This document shows, piece after piece, positions 26,622-36,200 of a stretch of DNA of 64,000 nucleotides. Both the position numbers and the translations under genes were made by a program. Source of the stretch: Planctomycetaceae bacterium (lineage in GTDB: Bacteria > Planctomycetota > Planctomycetia > Gemmatales > Gemmataceae); contig PNLP01000011.1 of assembly GCA_013823135.1 (NCBI GenBank), positions 89,962 to 153,961 on the forward strand, read 5' to 3'. Below the pieces are notes generated by a model, which had not been told where the DNA came from, searched no databases, and saw only the letters and a program-made list of their open reading frames with translations. Positions within the stretch are counted from its first letter, which is position 1. Every line of letters begins with the position of its first letter.

Positions 26622-27542
26622 CTATTCCCCGTCGGCGTTCTTGCCGGCGGGTTCCGTGTCGGCGCGGACCTTGGGTTCGATCAGCACCTTCAGCAACAGC
26701 GTCACCAGAGCCAGCATCGTCAGCACCGAGGCCAGCGCGAACGCGGCGGGATTGTCCGAGCCTTCCCACAGCTTTTGCACCCGCAGCGGCATCGTGTCGG
26801 TTTGGCCCTCGATCCGGCCCGAGACCACATACACCGCACCGAACTCACCCATCGCGCGGGCGTTGCACAGGATCACGCCGTACAGCAAGCCCCACTTGAT
26901 GTTCGGCACCGTGATCCACCAGAACAACTGCCAGCCACTCGCACCCAGGCTTCGCGCCGCGAGTTCCTCATCCGGGCCAACAGCTTCCAGTACCGGAATC
27001 AATTCGCGAGCCACGAACGGGAACGTCACGAACGCCGTGGCCAGCACCAGTGCCGGCGGCGCGAAGATCACCTGATAGCCGTGATCGCGAAGCCAGAGGC
27101 CCAATTCTGTTTGCATGCCGAAGATCAAAACGAACATGAGCCCGGCAACCACAGGCGACACCGAGAACGGCAGGTCAATCAGCGTGATGAGGAGACCACG
27201 GCCGCGGAACCTGAAGCGAGCGATGGACCACGCCGCCGCCACGCCGAAAACCACGTTCAGGGCGACCGCGACCGGCGCGACGATCATCGTCAGGAAGATC
27301 GCGTGCCGCGTGTCGGAGTTCGCGATGAGGTTGTTCCAGTACACCCCAAGACCCTTCGCGGTCGCCTGAGCGAACACGGACGCCAGCGGCACGCCGATCA
27401 GCAACCCGACGATGCCGAGCGTGAGCCCTATGAGCGTCCAGCGGACATACCACGGGTCGCGGGTCGCGCGACGGAGCGGCGCTGCCTGGAAGACCGCAGC
27501 GGGTGTGGGTTGGCCGCTGGCGAGTGCGGATTCAGCCGACAT
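26622..27542 (-). CDS. cysW: Sulfate ABC transporter permease CysW
   Basis: A 306-residue inner-membrane permease with about six helices. CysW-specific features include the region LTMIVAPVAVALNVVFGVAA, FRGRGLLITLIDLPFSVSPV, and the EAA loop GASGWQLFWWITVPNIKWGL that contacts the ATPase. The C-terminus GRIEGQTDTMPLRVQKLWE is typical of CysW. Together with CysT it forms the sulfate/thiosulfate channel. It overlaps cysT by 11 bases. No cysA ATPase follows; after cysW comes the toxin-antitoxin module. Confidence 0.94.
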   Translation of the reverse strand: MSAESALASGQPTPAAVFQAAPLRRATRDPWYVRWTLIGLTLGIVGLLIGVPLASVFAQATAKGLGVYWNNLIANSDTRHAIFLTMIVAPVAVALNVVFGVAAAWSIARFRFRGRGLLITLIDLPFSVSPVVAGLMFVLIFGMQTELGLWLRDHGYQVIFAPPALVLATAFVTFPFVARELIPVLEAVGPDEELAARSLGASGWQLFWWITVPNIKWGLLYGVILCNARAMGEFGAVYVVSGRIEGQTDTMPLRVQKLWEGSDNPAAFALASVLTMLALVTLLLKVLIEPKVRADTEPAGKNADGE

Positions 27543-28356
27543 TCCGCTTGCTCCGGTATTCGAGGTAATTGATCGCGGCCAGCAACACGAACGAGATCCC
27601 GAGCAGCACGGTCGCGATGGCGGCGGCCTCGGCGTAGGAGTACTCTTCGAGCCGCACCATGATCAACATCGGGGCGATCTCGGTCTCGAAGATTTTGTTG
27701 CTAGTGATGAAGATGACCGAGCCGTATTCGCCTAGTCCGCGTGCGAAAGCCAGTGCGAAACCGGTGAGTGCCGGCGGGATGAGTGTCGGCAGAATCACGC
27801 GGAGGAATGTCTGCCAGCGCGAGGCGCCCAGTACCGACGCGGCTTCTTCGGTCTCGGCGTCCAGATCCTCGAGGACGGGTTGCACGGTTCGTACCACGAA
27901 CGGGAACCCGGTGAAGACCAGTACCAACACGATGCCAAGTCGGGAGTACGCAGCCTCAATGCCGAGTGGTGTGAGGAATTGCCCGATCCAGCCGTTCGGA
28001 ACGTACAGGCTCGCGTAGACCAGGCCGGCCACTGCTGTCGGCAACGCGAGGGGCACATCCACGAGGGCATCGACTAACCGCTTGCCTGGGAACTCGTAGC
28101 GAACGAGCGTCCAGGCTACGATCAGGCCAAGGACGATGTTCACGGCAGCGGCGGCGAAGGAGACCCCGAACGTGAGTTTGTACGCGGCCACCGCTCGGGG
28201 CGTCCACGCTGCGGCGACGAACTCGCTTGGGCCGAGCGACGCGGCTTTCACCAGACAGGCCGCGAGGGGAATCAGAACCAGCAGCGTCAGGTACGTGATG
28301 GTGTACCCCAGCCCAAGCCCGAACCCCGGCAACGCCCGACGACTCACCCCACTCAT
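27532..28356 (-). CDS. cysT: Sulfate ABC transporter permease CysT
   Basis: A 274-residue inner-membrane permease with six helices. CysT/CysU markers: LPGFGLGLGYTITYLTLLVL at the start, DVPLALPTAVAGLVYASLYV, the EAA loop GASRWQTFLRVILPTLIPPA, and ARGLGEYGSVIFITSNKI. It pairs with CysW to import sulfate delivered by the adjacent binding protein. The gene lies between sbp (57 bases upstream) and cysW (overlapping), clearly one operon. Confidence 0.94.
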   Translation of the reverse strand: MSGVSRRALPGFGLGLGYTITYLTLLVLIPLAACLVKAASLGPSEFVAAAWTPRAVAAYKLTFGVSFAAAAVNIVLGLIVAWTLVRYEFPGKRLVDALVDVPLALPTAVAGLVYASLYVPNGWIGQFLTPLGIEAAYSRLGIVLVLVFTGFPFVVRTVQPVLEDLDAETEEAASVLGASRWQTFLRVILPTLIPPALTGFALAFARGLGEYGSVIFITSNKIFETEIAPMLIMVRLEEYSYAEAAAIATVLLGISFVLLAAINYLEYRSKRNVG

Positions 28357-28381
28357 GCAATCTCCACTTCGTCAGCGGACA

Positions 28382-28412
28382 CGCTTCCCTTCGGGTCGCG
28401 GCCAAGCGAATA
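28382..28412. repeat. Half-copy of palindromic family D
   Basis: GCTTCCCTTCGGGTCGCGGCCAAGCG resembles one arm of the family D repeat. It fills most of the 57-base gap between sbp and cysT. Confidence 0.5.
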
Positions 28413-28413
28413 C

Positions 28414-29487
28414 TCACTGCTTCTTCTGGCCTGCGGCCTGGATCTGGTCGAAGATCTGGCCTTCCGCGAAGAACTTCTTCTGAACCTCGTCCCAACTCTT
28501 GGTGGGTACGAGCGATGTTGCCTCGTGGAGAGCCATCTTCGGAAACAGCGTCTGATACTCGGCGTACAGTTCGGGGTCGGCCTTGGCGAGTGCTTCCGGC
28601 TCACTTGGCCGGTGATAGTTCTTCACAATCAACTTCTTCGCTTCGGGAGTGTACAGGTAACGCATGTACGCATCGGCGATCGCAGCCGTCCCCTTCCGCT
28701 TCACGTTCGCATCGACGACTGCAATGTGTGGTTCTGCCAAAACGCTGATCGCGCCACCCGGCGTGTTCGCCCCAGGGTGCACGATCTCGAGCTTCCCTTC
28801 GGCTTCCTTTACTTCCAGGTGCGCCTCGTTCTCCCAGGTCAGGTGAACGTCGCCGATCCCCTTTTGTGCGAAGGTCATCGTGGCCGCGCGAGCGGCAGCG
28901 TCGAGCACGGGCACCCGCTGATACGCCTTCGTGACGAAGTCGCGAGCGTCAGCTTCGCTGCCGCCACGCCAGATCACCGATCCCCACATGGAAAGAAAGC
29001 TCCACTTCCCGTTCCCTGAGGTCTTCGGGCTGGGCGTGACGATCTCCACATCCGAGCGGGTCAAGTCGGCCCAGTCGCGGATGTTCTTGGGGTTCCCCTT
29101 CCGCACGACAAAGACGATCGTGGAGGTGTAGGGCAGTGAGCGGTTCGGGTAACGCTTCTCCCAGTCGGGATCGAGCAAACCCGCCTTCCGAACCGCGTTG
29201 GTGTCCGTCCAGAGTGCCAGAGAAATGATGTCGGCGGGAAGGCCGTCGATCACAGCACGCGCCTGGCTACCCGAGCCGCCGTGGGACTGGCGGATGAAGA
29301 GCTTGACGCCCGTTTCCCGCTCGTAATGGGCGATAAAGCCGGCGTTCACGTCGTGCCAGAGTTCACGAGTGGGGTCGCATGCCACGTTGAGCAACTGCTC
29401 ATTTCGCGCGAAGCCAGACGCAGCCACCCAGATGCCTGCCCCGACAATGTAAACTGCGACAAACCCGATCAGGAGCCGTGCCCACAT
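28414..29487 (-). CDS. Sulfate ABC transporter substrate-binding protein
   Basis: A 357-residue periplasmic protein of the Sbp/CysP family. An N-terminal hydrophobic segment (LLIGFVAVYIVGAGIWVAAS) is a signal peptide or anchor. Family motifs include NVACDPTRELWHDVNAGFIA, IRQSHGGSGSQARAVIDGL, PADIISLALWTD, PSPKTSGNGKWSF and GDVHLTWENEAHLE, all in the sulfate-binding group. First gene of sbp-cysT-cysW. The missing ATPase must come from elsewhere in the genome. Confidence 0.94.
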   Translation of the reverse strand: MWARLLIGFVAVYIVGAGIWVAASGFARNEQLLNVACDPTRELWHDVNAGFIAHYERETGVKLFIRQSHGGSGSQARAVIDGLPADIISLALWTDTNAVRKAGLLDPDWEKRYPNRSLPYTSTIVFVVRKGNPKNIRDWADLTRSDVEIVTPSPKTSGNGKWSFLSMWGSVIWRGGSEADARDFVTKAYQRVPVLDAAARAATMTFAQKGIGDVHLTWENEAHLEVKEAEGKLEIVHPGANTPGGAISVLAEPHIAVVDANVKRKGTAAIADAYMRYLYTPEAKKLIVKNYHRPSEPEALAKADPELYAEYQTLFPKMALHEATSLVPTKSWDEVQKKFFAEGQIFDQIQAAGQKKQ

Positions 29488-29583
29488 CGTGGAACCTCGG
29501 GCCAGGAAACTAGATCATCATGTTTATCATGTTGGTAGGCTACGTGTTCGTGTCAGGCTGGTCAATCGCAATCGTGGGTGAGC

Positions 29584-29616
29584 AAAAAAGAACCCCAGGT
29601 CAATTGACGCGGGGTT
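29584..29616 (-). terminator. Rho-independent terminator of the cytochrome c gene
   Basis: Read on the minus strand: AACCCC, a 14-base loop, GGGGTT, then CTTTTTT. It lies 27 bases after the stop of the gene at 29644-30024 and upstream of sbp. Confidence 0.85.
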
Positions 29617-29643
29617 TGAGGAGGCAAGCAGTTATCTGGCCAA

Positions 29644-30024
29644 TCAGTCGTTCTTGGCACCGGCAGCGATCCAGGCTTTCAGAATTGCGACCTGCCCTTC
29701 GGGGAGCCCCTTCTTGGGGGGCATCAACTTCGCGCCCTGGCCCAGGACCGATTTCACCAACCGGCTCTTGTCCGGATCGTTGGCTTTCACGCTTTTCATC
29801 ACGAAGTCGTAAGAGCTAAGGTCCACCCCGCCTTTCTTCTTCTTATCGCTGTGGCAATTCACGCAGGAGTTCGTGAGAATCGGCATCACATCGGCTTTGA
29901 AGCTCGGAACCTTGTCCGCTTTCGGTGCCGCGGCCAGGGCTGGTGCGGAGTGCAACCCACCCACACTGCCACAGATGCCGACGATCCCCGCAAGCAGAAT
30001 CCCCAAACCGAGGCGCGAACGCAT
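29644..30024 (-). CDS. Secreted small cytochrome c-type protein
   Basis: A 126-residue exported protein. The signal peptide (MRSRLGLGILLAGIVGICGS, cleavage around ALAAAP) precedes one planctomycete-type cytochrome c domain: haem motif CVNCH in ILTNSCVNCHSDKKKKGGVD near residue 55, then the SRLVKSVLGQGAKLMPPKKG loop with the distal Met and QVAILKAWIAAGA. It probably carries electrons in the periplasm. It is monocistronic, with its own terminator. Confidence 0.88.
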   Translation of the reverse strand: MRSRLGLGILLAGIVGICGSVGGLHSAPALAAAPKADKVPSFKADVMPILTNSCVNCHSDKKKKGGVDLSSYDFVMKSVKANDPDKSRLVKSVLGQGAKLMPPKKGLPEGQVAILKAWIAAGAKND

Positions 30025-30466
30025 TTGAGTCCTCCCGAGTCAAGTATGGTGTTCTGTTCCCAAACGATGTGCTGTAACACTACACACCAACTTAAACGCT
30101 CAACCTGATCAAATGATTCCCTGGAAACCTCATATGTGAGAGAGAATTCATGATCGGTCGCAACGGTTTTTCCAGTGACGCCAACTTCCTGAAGGAGATT
30201 GCCACAACCTCGTTCCTCGAACCGATGTCCGAACTCCCTCAATTGGGCTAAGTCAACTTGACTGTTTGATCGCATTTCACCGATCTGACTCACGTGGCAG
30301 AACTCGGCCACTTCCGCCGCGAAAACGCTCACTGGAGTTGGGCACTCGAATTGCTCTGACTGGGTTACACCCAGAATCTGACGCCAACGACTCTTAGTCT
30401 GCACGAAAATGTCGCAATCGTGCCCGATATATGGGCATACCGAACTGGACCGGGGGCAGGAAACCT
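30025..30466. other. Intergenic region upstream of the ATP-grasp cluster
   Basis: 442 bases between divergent genes; promoters for both should lie here. No convincing sigma-70 boxes, repeats or small genes were seen. It is relatively AT-rich around 30060-30260. Confidence 0.4.
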
Positions 30467-31969
30467 GTGACAACCACTCTCACTACACCTGGTTTGTCTC
30501 GCAGTTTGAATGGGAGTGCCGCGACAATCGCGAAACTCTTCGACAACTACACTCCACACTCGACCGCGTGGGATGAGTTGTTCAATCGCGTGGGCGACCC
30601 ACATGATCACTGCTCGACTCTCGTCGAGCGACTCGGGCGGCTATTCCTCAACGAGTTCCACACCAAACGGACGAACGCCGATCTCGCCTTCGTGAATCAG
30701 GGCGTCACCTTTTCGGTGTACTCCGACCGTCGTGGCACGGAGAAGATTTTCCCGTTCGACCTCATCCCTCGCATGATCCCGGCGAAGGAATGGGTTGAAC
30801 TCGAGAAGGGGCTCGTGCAGCGCATCAAGGCGCTGAACATGTTCCTCCACGACGTTTACAACGAACAACGAATCCTGAAAGAGAAGGTCATCCCCGAGGA
30901 TCTGGTTCTCGGATCGAAGGGTTTCCGCCCCGAGATGATCGGCTTCACGCCGCCGGGTGGCGTCTACATCCACATTTGTGGGACCGACCTGATCCGCGAC
31001 GCGGACGGGCAGTTCCTCGTGCTCGAAGACAACGGCCGCACGCCAAGCGGTGTGAGCTACGTGCTCGAAAACCGAACCGTGATGAAAAAGGTGTTCCCGC
31101 AACTCTTCGCCGACATCCGCGTGAAGCGTGTCGAGGACTACCCACAGCGGTTGCGTGAGGCGCTCAACTCGGTTGTCTGCGAAGGTGCGAACACCCCGCC
31201 AAACGTCGTCGTGTTGTCGCCCGGGCAGTACAACTCGGCGTACTTTGAGCACAGTTTCCTCGCCCGGCACATGGGCGTCGAGATGGTCTTCGGCCCGGAC
31301 CTGTTCGTTCAGGACGACACGGTCTACCTCAAGACGACTCGCGGGCCGCAAAAGGTGGATGTGATTTACCGCCGGCTCGACGACGATTTCCTTGACCCCG
31401 AAGCGTTCCGCCCCGATAGCTTGCTAGGCGTTCCGGGTCTGTTCCGCGCCTATCGTGCGGGGAACGTCACGCTCGCCAACGCCGTCGGTACCGGCGTGGC
31501 CGACGACAAGGCGGTTTACCCCTACACCGAGGACATGATCCGGTTCTACCTCAGCGAAGAGCCGATCCTGAAAAACGTCCCAACCTACATCTGTGCCCGC
31601 CCCGCCGACCTGAAGTACACGCTCGACCACCTCGAAGAGTTGGTCGTGAAGGCCGTGAACGAGTCGGGCGGTTACGGCATGTTGATGGGGCCGAGCAGCA
31701 CCGCCGCCCAGCGTGCGGAGTTCGCCGCGAAGATCCGCGAGAACCCACGAAACTACATTTCCCAGCCAGTCGTGACGCTCAGCACGTGTCCGACCTGGAC
31801 CGAAGAAGGGACTGCCCCCCGGCACGTCGATCTTCGGCCTTACATCATCAGCGGGAAGACGACCTGGGTGCTGCCCGGCGGCCTCACCCGCACGGCACTG
31901 ACGAAGGGGTCGCTGGTGGTCAACTCCAGCCAGGGCGGCGGGAGCAAGGATACGTGGGTTGTTGACTAA
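30467..31969 (+). CDS. Circularly permuted ATP-grasp type 2 protein
   Basis: A 500-residue protein of the CP_ATPgrasp (DUF404/DUF407) family. Signature segments: FSVYSDRRGTEKIFPFDLIP, DGQFLVLEDNGRTPSGVSYV, VDVIYRRLDDDFLDPEAFRP and LPGGLTRTALTKGSLVVNSS, containing the acidic Mg/ATP residues. These enzymes are predicted ATP-dependent carboxylate-amine ligases for peptide-like bonds. GTG at 30467 has AGGA five bases upstream and was preferred over an ATG at 30431 without a ribosome site. First gene of a cluster with alpha-E and transglutaminase genes. Confidence 0.92.
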   Translation: MTTTLTTPGLSRSLNGSAATIAKLFDNYTPHSTAWDELFNRVGDPHDHCSTLVERLGRLFLNEFHTKRTNADLAFVNQGVTFSVYSDRRGTEKIFPFDLIPRMIPAKEWVELEKGLVQRIKALNMFLHDVYNEQRILKEKVIPEDLVLGSKGFRPEMIGFTPPGGVYIHICGTDLIRDADGQFLVLEDNGRTPSGVSYVLENRTVMKKVFPQLFADIRVKRVEDYPQRLREALNSVVCEGANTPPNVVVLSPGQYNSAYFEHSFLARHMGVEMVFGPDLFVQDDTVYLKTTRGPQKVDVIYRRLDDDFLDPEAFRPDSLLGVPGLFRAYRAGNVTLANAVGTGVADDKAVYPYTEDMIRFYLSEEPILKNVPTYICARPADLKYTLDHLEELVVKAVNESGGYGMLMGPSSTAAQRAEFAAKIRENPRNYISQPVVTLSTCPTWTEEGTAPRHVDLRPYIISGKTTWVLPGGLTRTALTKGSLVVNSSQGGGSKDTWVVD

Positions 31970-31991
31970 CTCCGAATGCGGATTGGTTCGT

Positions 31992-32070
31992 GTGGGAGAC
32001 AAGGAGAAGGGGAGGGTGGGAGAGGAAGAACTGGTTTAACTCCCTGTCTCCCCCTCTCCTTGTCTCCCAC
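31992..32070. repeat. Palindromic repeat family B, intergenic copy
   Basis: Arms 31992-32014 (GTGGGAGACAAGGAGAAGGG onward) and 32048-32070 (ending CTTGTCTCCCAC) are inverted copies. It fills most of the 140-base gap between the ATP-grasp and alpha-E genes and matches the element inside fhcB (21278-21371). Confidence 0.85.
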
Positions 32071-32109
32071 TCTCGTCCTGAACTTACTGCGGTTCTGAGG
32101 GGAGTTCGC

Positions 32110-33138
32110 GTGATATCCCGCGTTGCGGAACAATGCTTCTGGATGGCTCGATACCTGGAACGGGTTGAGAACACCTCACGAGTTTTGGAGGTCAACCGAA
32201 CCCTCCTCCTCGACTTCCACGTACCGGTCGAACAACAGTGGAAGCCGCTGCTCATCATCTCCGGTATCCACGATTACAAGGAAGAGCCGACCGCCGAGAA
32301 CATCCAGGAATACATGACCTGGGATCGGGATAACCCCTTCAGCATTATCTCATCGTTGTTCTGGGCTCGTGAGAATGCCCGCATTATCCGCGAAGTGATC
32401 TCGGGCGAGATGTGGGAACGGCTCAACTACTATCACCTCTGGATGCAGGGCACCGCCGGGCGTGAGGCCTACGACAGCAACCGCCACGAGTTCTATGCAC
32501 AGGTGCGGCGGATCAACCAATTGATCCACGGGATCGCCGACACGACCATGAGTCACGGCGACCCCTGGGAGTTCTTCAAGCTGGGAACCTACCTTGAACG
32601 CGCCTCTCAAACGGCGCGCGTCATGGACGTGAAGTATCACACGATGCTTCCCAAGATGGAAGACATTGGCACCCCGATCGACAACGCCCACTGGGTCGCC
32701 ATCCTGATGAGCTGCTCGGGGTACGAACCCTTCCACAAGAAGCCTCGCCAGTCGCCAATCGACCCGGGGTCGGCTGTCGCCGAATTCTTGATCTTTGATG
32801 AGCAATTCCCTCGATCAATCAAGCGTTGCCTGTGGGAGTGCGAGGGCGCTGCGACGGCTGCAGCGGGTAATCCGATTGGGAGGGCTGCAACGCTTGCGGA
32901 GAAGTCAATCTCTGACCTGCTCGCATGGCTTGAGGCCCGAACGATATCTACCATCGTCCGAGAAGGGTTGCACGAGTCGCTCACGCACGTTGTGGACACC
33001 GTTCACACGATTGGTGATGCGATCAACGCGACGTTCTTTGCAGCCGAGGTGATTCCGCTACGGAAGGAGCCAACTCAATCCCAGGACGGGAAGACCCAGA
33101 CGCAGACGCTCGGCACGCTGACACAGACACAGAAGTAA
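32110..33138 (+). CDS. Alpha-E domain protein
   Basis: A 342-residue all-helical protein of the alpha-E (DUF403) family: ISRVAEQCFWMARYLERVEN at the start, then NPFSIISSLFWARENARIIR, KLGTYLERASQTARVMDVKY and VAEFLIFDEQFPRSIKRCLW. The family always accompanies circularly permuted ATP-grasps and transglutaminases and is predicted to take part in peptide synthesis or tagging, but has no established activity. GTG at 32110 has a GAGGGGAG site; upstream in-frame sequence is repeat-derived and was excluded. Confidence 0.92.
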   Translation: MISRVAEQCFWMARYLERVENTSRVLEVNRTLLLDFHVPVEQQWKPLLIISGIHDYKEEPTAENIQEYMTWDRDNPFSIISSLFWARENARIIREVISGEMWERLNYYHLWMQGTAGREAYDSNRHEFYAQVRRINQLIHGIADTTMSHGDPWEFFKLGTYLERASQTARVMDVKYHTMLPKMEDIGTPIDNAHWVAILMSCSGYEPFHKKPRQSPIDPGSAVAEFLIFDEQFPRSIKRCLWECEGAATAAAGNPIGRAATLAEKSISDLLAWLEARTISTIVREGLHESLTHVVDTVHTIGDAINATFFAAEVIPLRKEPTQSQDGKTQTQTLGTLTQTQK

Positions 33139-33149
33139 CGACTGATGTT

Positions 33150-33220
33150 GGCGAGCGGGGGACATCAGTCCCCCGGTTGTCTTGAAACCGCCACCGGGGG
33201 ACTGATGTCCCCCGCTCGCC
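33150..33220. repeat. Palindromic repeat family A, double copy
   Basis: Two self-complementary units (33150-33177 and 33193-33220) are also inverted copies of each other: GGCGAGCGGGGGACATCAGT onward and its complement ending GTCCCCCGCTCGCC. It occupies the 108-base gap between the alpha-E and transglutaminase/DUF2126 genes. Confidence 0.88.
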
Positions 33221-33246
33221 ACAATGTACTGCATCTGAGGAACACC

Positions 33247-36200
33247 ATGGGCATCCGCGTCGCACTGAATCACGTCACGAAGTACAAATACGACCGACCT
33301 GTCACGCTGATGCCGCACGTCGTGCGACTCCGGCCCGCCCCGCACGCCCGCACACCCATCCTGAGCTACTCCCTCAAGGTTGAGCCCTCCGAGCAATTCC
33401 TCAACTGGCAACAAGACCCGTACAGCAACTATCTCGCCCGGCTCGTTTTCACGAAACCCGCCAACGAACTCACCGTTACCGTCGATCTGATTGCCGACCT
33501 GACCACCATCAACCCGTTCGACTTCTTCATCGAGGAGTACGCCGAGAAGTATCCGTTCAAGTACGACGAGACGCTGGCTCGTGAACTCACGCCGTACCTC
33601 GAAACGCTACCTGTCGGCCCGCGGTTGAAGGAGATGATCGAGGCTCAACGCCGCTCCGGCGTGCCGATGAACGATTACCTCGTGAGCTTGAACCAGGTCG
33701 TCAACAAGGCTGTGGATTATGTGATCCGGATGGAACCCGGCGTTCAGGAGCCGGAGTACACACTCGACTGCGGTCGCGGGTCGTGTCGTGACTCAGCGTG
33801 GTTGCTCGTACAGTTATGCCGAAATCTTGGTCTCGCGGCCCGGTTCGTATCGGGCTACCTGATTCAACTCGTGAGTGACGAGAAACCCCTCGATGGCGGA
33901 CCGGAAGGCCCGAAGGCCGATTTCACCGACCTGCACGCATGGACGGAAGTCTACGTTCCTGGCGCGGGCTGGGTGGGGCTCGATCCCACCTCCGGGTTGC
34001 TCACGGCCGAGGGTCACATTCCGCTGGCCTGCACTGCCGACCCGCAATCGGCCGCGCCGGTCAACGGCTCGTTCACCTGGTCGAAGCGGCTCGATGTCGA
34101 GGACGACAAGGTCGAGGAGGGGTTCGAGTTCAGCATGTCGGTCACGCGGATCAAAGAGGTTCCGCGAGTTACCAAACCTTACACCCCGGAGCAGTGGGAA
34201 GCGATTGACTCGCTCGGTCGCCAAATCGACGTGGACCTCCGCGAGTGGGACGTGCGGCTCACGATGGGCGGCGAACCGACCTTCGTGAGCATCGACGACC
34301 GCGAAGCCCCCGAGTGGAACATCGCCGCGCTCGGGCCGAAGAAACGCCGCCAGGGTGAATTGCTCCTGAAGCGGCTCCGCGATCGCTTCGGCCCGCAGGG
34401 CTTGCTGCACTTCGGGCAGGGGAAGTGGTACCCCGGCGAGCAACTGCCGCGCTGGGCGTTTGGTTGTTACTGGCGGCGAGACGGCGAGCCGATCTGGTCC
34501 GACCCCGAGTTGGTGGGAGACGAGGCCACCCGGTACGGGTACACGGCCAAAGACTCCGAGCGGTTCATCGCCACGCTTGCAGAAAACCTGGGTGTTTCGA
34601 CCAAGTACATCATGCCCGGCTTCGAGGACTCCTTTTACTACATGTGGCGTGAACGCCGCTTGCCCTCGAACGTCGATCCGCTCAAGAGCAACGTCGATGA
34701 TCCCCAGGAACGGGAACGGATCGCCAAGGTGTTCGCCCAGAAACTCGGCTCCACCGTTGGTCACGCGCTGCCGTTGCGGAAGGCGTTCGGTCCCGGCTCG
34801 AAGTGGGAATCCAGTTCGTGGTTCCTGCGGCAAGAGCACCTGTTCCTGATCCCCGGCGACAGCCCGATGGGCTTCCGCCTGCCGCTCGACTCGGTGCTTT
34901 GGGAAGACCCGAACGCCCGGCAATTCATGGAGGAACGCGACCCGTTCGCGCCTCGCGGCACACTGCCTGCGTTCACCCGACTTCAGACGCGAGGGGTGAC
35001 GCCTCTCCTCGGTGAATCCGGCTCCGGTGCCGGTCCGGAAACGGATCGTGCGAATCGCGGCGACTACTACGGTTTCTCCTCGAATGGTAATGGCACGAAA
35101 CGAACGGCCGCGGGGTTCCAGGGCGATGCCCCGAACCCATACGCCGGGCCAATCGTCCGCACGACACTTTGCGTCGAGCCGCGAGACGGCAAACTCTACG
35201 TGTTCGTCCCGCCGGCCCGCTACCTGGAAGATTACCTCGAACTCGTTGCGGCCATCGAGACGACCGCGGCACAGCTCAAGATGCCGGTGTTGATCGAGGG
35301 GTACCGCCCGCCGTCCGACCATCGCGTGAACCACTTCTCGATCACCCCCGACCCCGGTGTGATCGAGGCGAACATGCACCCGGCCGACTCGTGGGACGAG
35401 TTGGTGAACATCACGACGACGCTGTACGAAGAAGCGCGACTGACCCGGCTCACGGCCGAAAAGTTCATGATCGACGGCCGGCACACCGGCACCGGTGGCG
35501 GCAACCACATGGTGCTCGGCGGATCGACCCCTTCCGACAGCCCGTTCCTTCGGCGCCCGGATGTGCTCAAGAGTCTCGTGTCGTTCTGGGTGAATCACCC
35601 GTCGCTGTCGTACCTGTTCAGCGGGTTGTTCGTCGGGCCGACCAGCCAGCACCCGCGAATGGACGAGGCTCGCCACGACGCACTGCGTGAGATCGAAATC
35701 GCCTTTGGTCAGGTCGAGAAGTCGCGAGGCGAGCACGTCCCAGCGTGGCTCGTGGACCGACTGTTCCGCCACCTTCTCGTGGATGTCACCGGTAACACGC
35801 ACCGTGCCGAGTTCTGTATCGACAAGTTGTTCAGCCCCGATTCCGCCGAGGGGCGTCGCGGTCTGTTGGAACTGCGCTCGTTCGAGATGCCGCCGCACGC
35901 CCAGATGAGTTCCGCGCAGCAACTCTTCTTGCGGTCGCTGGTCTCGTGGTTCTGGCGGAAGCCTTACGATCACAAACTCGTTCGCTGGGGCACGGCACTG
36001 CACGACCGGTTCATGCTGCCGCACTTCGTCGAGGAAGACTTCGGCGATGCGATTGCGGAAATTCGCAGCCGTGGCGGGTACGCGATTGATCCGGCGTGGT
36101 TCGCCCCGCACATCTCGTTCCGCTTCCCGCTGCTCGGTGCAGTCACTCACCGCGGCGTGAATCTCGAACTACGCACGGCGATTGAGCCGTGGCACGTTCT

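Noticed and set aside
26622..29487. Molybdate rather than sulfate transporter
   Set aside because: Two distinct permease genes of CysT and CysW type and a binding protein of Sbp type indicate sulfate/thiosulfate.
33814..36150. 778-codon open frame on the minus strand
   Set aside because: It lies wholly inside the transglutaminase/DUF2126 gene, has no recognisable domain and is the usual antisense shadow of GC-rich codon use.
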